Of a DNA stretch of 64,000 bases, positions 57,045-64,000 are shown piece by piece. The notes beneath the pieces were generated by a model. It was given only the letters and a program-made list of their open reading frames with translations, was not told where the DNA came from and ran no database searches. Each line of letters opens with the position of its first letter. The stretch's first letter is position 1. This stretch comes from Ectobius pallidus (lineage: Eukaryota > Arthropoda > Insecta > Blattodea > Ectobiidae). The stretch is taken from NCBI GenBank assembly GCA_964059195.1, contig CAXKWD010000011.1, forward strand, positions 11,936,451-12,000,450, read 5' to 3'. Both the position numbers and the translations under genes were made by a program.

Positions 57045-57440
57045 TACAACAAATCCTCTGTGCGCTGGCTTTCTCTCCTCATGGTCGTGGATTCGATCCC
57101 AACCCAAGTCTGTGACATCAGTGTTTGCATAAATGTGATAGGCCGTGTCAGTAGATTTACAGCAGGCGAGGAGAGAAAGTGACTTTGTGGCATCAGTACA
57201 GTCAACTTCTTCACGTGGCAGTCTTTTGCAAGGAGTTTGTGAAATCTCGACACCATTGAACAGGGGGAAGAGAGGGCATTAGTATTGCGGCAGCGGTGTG
57301 CTCTTGCCAATGAACTGTGTGCACTTTTTTTTCGCAAACGTCATCACTGGATGAAACTTTCTTCCATTGATTTACAGGCATACAAAAGAACACCTGCGGA
57401 ATTCCGGCACACCGGTGATGGTCATAGGCCTAAGTTGCAG
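57045..57440 (+). mobile_element. SINE-like element, family 5, split by an insertion
   Basis: A B-box-like GTCGTGGATTCGATCCC is followed by GTGACATCAGTGTTTGCATA and GTGTCAGTAGATTTACAG. After the insert at 57163-57369 the body resumes with GCATACAAAAGAACACCTGC and ATTCCGGCACACCGG. The A-box is not clear. I judge it SINE-like from general familiarity with such repeats. Confidence 0.55.
57163..57369. mobile_element. Short hAT-like insertion in SINE
   Basis: A 207-bp insert flanked by the perfect octamer ATTTACAG (57155-57162 and 57370-57377). The ends CAGGCGAGGAGAGAAAGT and ACTTTCTTCCATTG are imperfectly inverted. No ORF. Confidence 0.6.
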
Positions 57441-58129
57441 TAAACCCGACTTTAATTAACCATTTGATACATACGTTTATTTGTATATTCTATAACTTTT
57501 GTTAATAATTTAACTGCAGGGTAATTCATATGCTTTCAACCAAAAATTCATGATGCAGCCGATTTAAAAGACACTTCTCTCTTCTAGTTTGTAATTACAG
57601 ATTCACTGTTGAGATGAACACACTCCCAAAGTGTGCATGCACTGTGGTGAATATTCTGAAACACAGTAGAATTGAGCGTTGAGATTTGTTAGGCACGCGG
57701 TCCACCAAGGTAGTCAAGTCACCATTTTTACGAATTAAAGGAAGGAATGCTCTTTGGTGATAATTTTTCTTAGTGGCTGAGTTTTCATCAGGGACAAGGA
57801 TTATACAAATTGGGAAATTCTAACGACCTTATTGGGGAAAAAATTAGTGAAACAACTGCACTTTGGCATTCGCCATTTTTAATATCATCCTTCTTATAAA
57901 AATAATAAAATATATAAATATAATTAAATGCATCTCAGTAAGTACCGGGATCAATAGGGGATTTAAAGAAGAATAATACTGTCAGCATATTTCAAAGGAC
58001 GGTCAAATGTCTTAGGTCCTATTCCTGTCCTAAAAGGGCTATGTGATTGACATTACGAACCGAAAAAATCTAGTATTACCAAAAATTATTTTAATTCATA
58101 ATCTGTATCTGTATCTGGTACCCTATGAT
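57441..58129. other. No recognised feature
   Basis: AT-rich spacer. Confidence 0.4.
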
Positions 58130-58496
58130 CCCCAGGTGGGGCGAAGGGGCCTCCAAGTGGAGGTTTCATTACCTACACTAATTTTGATATGCTTATTTTC
58201 CGAGAGAGGGTAGAGGGACAGGTGGTAAGCCCATCGACTCGCAAACCCCCTCTGGAAACTAAGTATTTCTTGGACGTGAAAGGGCCGAGAAATTTTGTCC
58301 AGAGGCTCTAATTTAGGCTTGGAGTTCTTTTACGTGCCGTAAATCTACGACACGGGACCCCCAGCTTAAAGGCCTCCCGGAGGACTCCGTGCCCAGGATT
58401 TTTACGTCCTGAAAAATCCATCGACCGCGGCCGGGTTTGATCCCGCGCCCTGCGGATCTAGAGGCGGGCACGCTACCTCTAGACCACTTATAATAT
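58130..58496 (-). mobile_element. SINE family 2, full-length copy
   Basis: On the minus strand: tRNA-like head with GTGGTCTAGAGGTAGCGTGC (A-box region) and GCGGGATCAAACCC (B-box). Next comes a GGATTTTTCAGGACGTAAAA linker, a body of about 230 bp, and a 3' end with repeats of CAGATA. Other copies lie at 2816-3113 and 16989-17200. A target duplication was not evident. Confidence 0.88.
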
Positions 58497-59070
58497 AACA
58501 AAAAAAAGTTTATAGATATTAAATTGAAGGCTAAACAATAAACATGCATTGTTCCATGTAGATTACATATCCTACCAAATTGTAGAATATCACGTAAAAG
58601 AGCATAGTAACCTTTTATTGGTAATTCTAGAACACATGTCCTCGGGGTGGGCAATTTTAGTGTTGTGAGCTTTAGAGCACCGGTATCCCTGCGGTTATAT
58701 GAATATTACAGTTCGCGTACATTGTCAATATTTGGAAGACTACCACTGAAAATCCATTTCTGACTCTCAATCCTCCATAAATGTCAACATTTCATTTGTT
58801 CATTCCTTTAATCGACTTGTTTACCAATGCCATCAGCAGCAATTCTTTGAATCGCGGTCAAGTAGGGCGTTCGAAAACTAACACTTCCGTCTGGATTAAT
58901 TCTTTTACGATGAAAAATGTGTAATTAAAAGTGTATGGGCAGAAAATGTTAGGCCTTCTGTGAACCGTATTCACGTAAATACATTTCTAACCCTTTCTGG
59001 TACATAACCAAATCGCATACTTGCATGCATAATTTTGTGGATGCATGTAATCATTTTAAGGTATATAAGC
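58497..59070. other. No recognised feature
   Basis: AT-rich spacer. Confidence 0.4.
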
Positions 59071-59078
59071 ATTATAAG

Positions 59079-59516
59079 TAGGGATGGGTCGATACCAGAT
59101 TTTCTCGATACTCGTTACCATTACATGATTTTTTCCCTCAATACTCGATACTTCGATACTCGATACCGTCAACATTTCCAGTTCAATAAATAGGTACATT
59201 AAAAATTAAAAGTTGAGAGAACAGTGTAATACCAACTAAATTAATTAAGTGTGCATATTTAATGAGACAAAATTTAATATCATCAGTAGCCTATAAATAT
59301 TTTTAAACTCTACATTAAAACTAAAATTAGTTTTTTAAACAGTCCACTTACAAGTTTTTGTGTAAAAATACTAGCATTCTCACTTAATTGCAGAATTGCA
59401 GAATTACCAAAGTATCAAAAAAGTACCGAGCGAGTTTTCTGAAGTACCGCTCGATGCCGATACCATGCAAGTATCGAGAGTATCGAGGTATCGAAAGTAT
59501 CGAGGACTCATCCCTA
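59079..59516. mobile_element. hAT-type MITE with TCGATAC iterations
   Basis: The ends TAGGGATGGGTCGATACC and CGAGGACTCATCCCTA are inverted. A perfect 8-bp duplication, ATTATAAG, lies at 59071-59078 and 59517-59524. Both subterminal parts repeat CTCGATAC / GTATCGAG many times. 438 bp. Confidence 0.95.
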
Positions 59517-59600
59517 ATTATAAGTTATTTGTTTTTTCAATTTTTTATTTTGAACCACTAGAAAAATGCTGGGACGTATATTTCCCTATGTACTTTAAAT

Positions 59601-59916
59601 GGCCAGACGGCGTGGTCTTGTGGTTAGCGTCGCTGACTACACATCCGTCGGCCCCGAATCGATCCCCGGTACCTCCTCGGATTTTTCTGCAGTAGGGAGG
59701 TCTGGAACGGGGTGCAGCGAGTCTCGTGATTCACATTGGGGAGCTACTTGATAATGAAGTAGCGGATCCGGTCACGGAAACCACCTTGAACGGACGTGGG
59801 TGTCGGCATGCTGACCACATGCCCCCCATTCCTGCCATCTGCCTATGGTAGATGACGCAGCGGCCGGTTGGTAGGCCTTGTCTCTCCATGGATGTAGCGC
59901 CACAGAGCAGTTTTAG
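59601..59916 (+). mobile_element. SINE family 3, full-length copy
   Basis: A tRNA-like head (GTGGTCTTGTGGTTAGCGTC, B-box ATCGATCCCCGGTACC), a CTCGGATTTTTCTGCAGTAG linker and a body with ATCTGCCTATGGTAGATGAC. The flanks TACTTTAAAT (59591-59600) and TACCTTAAAT (59917-59926) match at 9 of 10 positions. Confidence 0.92.
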
Positions 59917-59926
59917 TACCTTAAAT

Positions 59927-60665
59927 TTACGAAAAACTTAATAGCTGAATACTTTATTTTGGGTCAGTGTTCTCCAACAAGTTGCATTTAGGCACCACAA
60001 ACTCCAATGCTTCCTACTTAATGGCTATATTTGTGGCTAATTAATTTTAAAAGGTTTTTTGAGTTAATTTTTTTCTTTATTTGGTAGTTATTCTCAATTC
60101 AGGCAATTGGAAAATACTGCTTTACATGAAAAATAAGTATCATGAACTTCTTTTGTTATGTTGCTTTCATTATTTTTGTGAAAGTCACTGAAACAGTTTC
60201 TGTTGTCGTAAAAACAGAGATGAACACCACACTTCTCAGAAATGTTGTTTTTCCGACCTCAATATGCTTCAAAGCACATTGAACGCACTTCTTTAGCAAA
60301 TCTAATTTCATTATACGGTGCTCTGAACTTTCGTAATTTTTTATGGCTGTGGAAAGAGACCTTTACCAGTACGAATAGCTGCTGATCAAACTTCGTGCAA
60401 CATTCTGTATAATTTCCAAGGAAAAAATGTAGAGTTCACTCCCACTTGAGCTGATAATTTCAAATATATTATATATGCATTATTTACACCAATGTCAATG
60501 AAGATTGAAAAATTATAAAAATTACTTAATTTTTCTTTTCTGTTAATTTCATATTATGTAAATTTCTTCTGATCCATAGGATCATCTCCTCCGATGCACT
60601 AATTGTACTTCTTTACCATCAATGAACACTGAATACACTCTAAATTCTAAGGAGTTCTAATTAGT
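59927..60665. other. No recognised feature
   Basis: AT-rich spacer. Confidence 0.4.
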
Positions 60666-60686
60666 CACTCCATACATTAAGTTTGG

Positions 60687-60956
60687 ATGTTCTCAAGCCT
60701 AAAATAATTTATAGTGTAAAACTCTAAGGAGATGATACACTGTATAGACCATAGGTGAGCAACTGAGGGGAAACGTTTTAGTCCCCATCCCTTGCTGTGA
60801 CGTAAGAAACCTGTTCTTCATGTTCAGTGTCACGTCGAAACTGCTTTGTGCTGACGTCAAGGGCGACTGTAGTGGGAGAAATTCCCCTACCGCACAGTGA
60901 CACGATGTGCCACAGATGCGCACCCATGGTATAGACACTCCATACATTAAGTTTGG
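60687..60956 (-). mobile_element. Unknown insertion with 21-bp flanking direct repeat
   Basis: CACTCCATACATTAAGTTTGG occurs at 60666-60686 and again at 60936-60956, enclosing about 249 bp of less AT-rich sequence with no ORF that I recognise. The long direct repeat looks like a retroposition target duplication. No tRNA head or poly-A was seen, so the source is unknown. The strand is a guess. Confidence 0.5.
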
Positions 60957-61121
60957 TAAGCCTGTAAGGCCCAACTATTTTATTATAATTATATTTTTTA
61001 CCTATTGACAACATAGTCCTACCTAGTGGTTTACTTCATCTTATTGTTTTTTTAATAATGTACTTGTATTGATTTTAATTATTTGAACAAATATTCATTG
61101 GCCTACCATTGAGCCAAACAA

Positions 61122-61124
<3 letters not shown>

Positions 61125-61189
<65 letters not shown>
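61125..61189 (+). repeat. (TC)n(TA)n compound microsatellite
   Basis: About 46 bp of TC followed by about 19 bp of TA. Confidence 0.95.
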
Positions 61190-63249
61190 GTATTTCTAGT
61201 GCTTAATTTTAATGTTACTTTATATAAAAAGCTGTCACAATAAATTAGGTCCAGCTTCTTAAAGATACAGTGTGTTGTCTTTAAAACTAGAGGGTATAAG
61301 GAGAAAACTATTTGGAATAAATTCACCCTCTTTGGACACAATGAAATTTATCAATTAGTTTTAAAGTGTTACAATATTCTTTCATTGAAAGCATTCTGAT
61401 TACACATTGAGTTGGAGAAATCTGCTTATTGAGTAGAGTTGCATGAATTCAAAACGAAAGGATTCCGACTTCACTGCAGTACTAACAACCCGAGGCTCTC
61501 TGAACTAGTTCAAACATAGATCGCTAATTAAAACAAACAATTACAAGGAATGCGTTATTATTATTTCAATTATTTTCATTTTCCGACTGAGCTGTATATT
61601 TGTTTTTAAAATATAATTTCCACCTATACTCAGTATTTAAAATAGTAGAAACCTGACTTACTCTAAAATCATAACTTATGTTATCATAGTCTAACATGAT
61701 AAGAAGGCAGTGTTCCCCAGTTCGCGCAAGTTTCCGATTTTATTTCTTTGCGCCCATGAAAAAGCACTTTTTACATGATCCTGTTCACGCAAATAATCTT
61801 GTTATATTTCTTCAGGTGGTTAGTTCAGGGTTGTTTCAGAAATGCCAAGTCTTTTAAATAAATTAGAAGTTTGGTGATTTATGAACTCTGTCAGCGTAGT
61901 TGAGTTAGTAATAATAACATAGCCGAACAAAAAAGAACTTTCTGTTTGGTGTCTCAGATGTTTTACCGGATTTTGGCTATACTTAAATGTAAACTTAAAT
62001 TATACTTAAATATGTAAACAGTTTTTCTCTACCAGCTCCACTTTTATATAGATTGCCATTAACTTATAAGCTCTTTCGATTATTCTTTGTAGTCTAGTGA
62101 AACAAAATCTTGCTTGATAATATAGCTAGTGATGGTTCTTGACCATACTTTGGACACGTAGGACGAAAACTGTACGAAGTACAGAAAAACTAAAAGCTGG
62201 ATTATTTTTGTCCCTCAAATTGACAGCTCATAAGTCACAAACGACCGTACAATATGTGATAATATCAATTTGTTAAAAGACCCTATGTTATATTGTTATT
62301 GTAATGTTAACGTATTGTTAGTGTGTTGCTTTCTACTTTACATGATTTAGAAGCTAAAAATAGGCACTGTTTTTTATTTATATCAAACGTAATATGGGAT
62401 AGTATGCATAATGGTAATACCATATCTCACAAACCTAAAGCTGATAGGGCAAAACTAATGGCACATTTGGCATCAGCGACCTAAATATACCCAAGAATAG
62501 GTATAAATTCTAAGACACCAAAATGGCTGTTGGTCTGTGTAATGAATGTAAAGCACAAAATATGCATTGGTATACAACTCTATCGTTTAGCACTCATTTA
62601 AGTCAATGATAACTGTCTCTTTTCACACCACATTGCGTGGTACCTGTCGTACTTTTTTCCGCACCACGAACACTCACACTCATTTCCCGGTTGGTGGTAT
62701 TTCCTAATTTTTCACACTTTGAAATGAAAGCTGTGCTTCGCGAGTCTGGTCAATGTGTAGTTGAGATAATCAAGTTTTCTTCGCAATCTGTGTAACTTCT
62801 CTATCTTGTTTCTCATTGAATTCATAATTTTAGTTTTCAGCTGAAGGTGTATTTGAGAGAATAGCGCAATACCTGCTAACTCATCTGATATATACCACAA
62901 CTAACTTATAGGACTCCTTTGGCAACATTGACTAATCTCTGAAGAGGTCATATTTGTTTAGATTTCTGAAAAGTATTAAATCATTGATTGGAGCATTAGG
63001 TGTCAGCGGAGCTTTAATTCGTGCCTTAGCATACGAAAGCGCCCCAAAATTCATATATTATATATTATATTATTCCCTCTTAGCGAGTTTCAAAACATCC
63101 TTCAGCCTACGAAACTGGGAGATTTTGATAACACAAATCAATTCCACCAACCATCTTGCATTGTGCATTGGCTCTGGTGCTCTTCAATATATATTATTTG
63201 GTGTTTTGCGATTATTGAAAGCTATTTAAGTTCAAGGAAGTCCTCTTTT
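61190..63249. other. No recognised gene
   Basis: AT-rich sequence. A hydrophobic 91-codon plus-strand ORF (62954-63229) has no features that I can name and sits in low-complexity TA-rich sequence. Confidence 0.35.
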
Positions 63250-63661
63250 GGCTTTTGGTCCACAGTAGACAACACTTTTAAGTGTTAAATCACTTAAAAG
63301 AAGGAATATCTGGTAGTATCCCTATGATCTGATATTTATCCTTTTCTTTTCTCTTCCATGCAGATCTAAATTTCTTCAAGAGTATAATTTCAGGAAAGCT
63401 TGAAGAGTCAAAAGACGGATTAAATACCTGTGTTAATATTTTCATCATTACATGGTGCCTTAAAAGCTAACCACAGTAATTCACGTCTGATTTTCTTTTC
63501 CAAAGGAACGCTGTACCATTCAAACTACCAGTATTAATAGAAGTGTCAAAACCCATTGCTTGAGCATTGCCAATAACATTCCATTCCTTTATTAAACTGA
63601 ATATAGCTTCTGCTGAGGTTTTTCTTGTTAGAGATTCAAGGTCTATCACTCTAAGCAACAA
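63250..63661 (-). pseudogene. Fragment of the multicopy gene of unknown function
   Basis: The minus-strand frame 63467-63661 encodes E-S-L-T-R-K-T-S-A-E-A-I-F-S-L-I-K-E-W, then G-N-A-Q-A-M-G-F-D-T-S and N-T-G-S-L-N-G-T. I recognise the F-D-T-S/T and N-T-G-x-L-N-G motif as coming from the same arthropod repeat protein family as 30620-31547, from a more N-terminal region. Sequence left of 63467 has no clear frame. Confidence 0.5.
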
Positions 63662-64000
63662 AATTATGTTTGCCTGATGGGTTGTTGCCTTTTCAGAATC
63701 GGATTACCAGTACACTGTAGTGCTAAATGTAGAATACAACCTAGTTATCAGCAGATTAAAGAACAATATTACCCAGAGTATTGCTTGTTTAAATAATTAA
63801 AGTCAGCTGTCTAATGAAGCGAACAGTAATTCTATAAGAAAAAAATGTGTAACATAAAATATATTAGTATGGAACCCTCAAAAGTAGTATTTTAATTTAC
63901 ATTTATGATGGATGAGCATCGCCATCTATAAGTTGTATGAGGCTGAAATGTTGACAGATATATTCTATTGACTAGTCTAATAAAATTAATGGGTGCCTAG
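63662..64000. other. No recognised feature
   Basis: AT-rich end of the window. Confidence 0.4.

Noticed and set aside
56930..57337. 135-codon minus-strand ORF as a gene
   Set aside because: It lies across the SINE-like element and its insertion, and is open by chance.
62954..63229. 91-codon hydrophobic ORF as a small membrane protein
   Set aside because: The hydrophobicity comes largely from TA-rich codons. No motif or homologue that I can name.

Overview
This is an AT-rich, gene-poor stretch of a large arthropod genome. No prokaryotic signature (operons, Shine-Dalgarno sites, dense ORFs) is present, and I could not identify any intact host gene. The content is almost entirely transposable elements of many ages, often nested. 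The abundant tRNA-derived SINEs and the LINE families resemble repeats I associate with cockroaches and their relatives (Blattodea). That placement is an inference, not something the sequence proves.

Layout. 1-7.7 kb: a hAT-type MITE (575-1245), SINE pieces, a hairpin and a GA microsatellite. 7.7-10.5 kb: a degraded LINE split by a hAT MITE with a perfect 8-bp target duplication, then a TTAA-flanked MITE. 10.9-15.4 kb: a LINE (11166-13425) fused to a palindromic element, with several SINEs. 15.8-23.6 kb: a MITE, then a hAT element (17783-22376, perfect 8-bp duplication) that carries inside it a 3.46-kb transposon with about 640-bp inverted repeats. The inner element's gene has an XPG/PIN-like nuclease region and an eight-cysteine cluster and looks Academ-like. 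24-29.7 kb: composite MITEs, microsatellites and a SINE inserted in a MITE. 30-39 kb: a degraded multicopy gene of unknown function, local direct repeats and four MITEs of different superfamilies. 39.5-45.2 kb: a nested cluster of a mariner deletion derivative, an RTE-like LINE with an inverted 5' end, a short LINE fragment inside it, and a jockey/CR1-like LINE. 45.8-48.8 kb: a palindrome whose arms are arrays of about 177-bp repeats, with a fragment of an Academ-like protein at its centre. 49.3-64 kb: another mariner-type deletion derivative, hAT MITEs, SINEs, a LINE fragment between two (TGTA)n tracts and further fragments.

The most interesting items are the two Academ-like elements, which may represent one family; an intron-like 90-bp segment bounded by 13-bp direct repeats; and a SINE family whose 3' end matches a local LINE fragment. 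All protein-coding regions that I recognise are mobile-element genes, and every one is truncated, frameshifted or missing its catalytic core.
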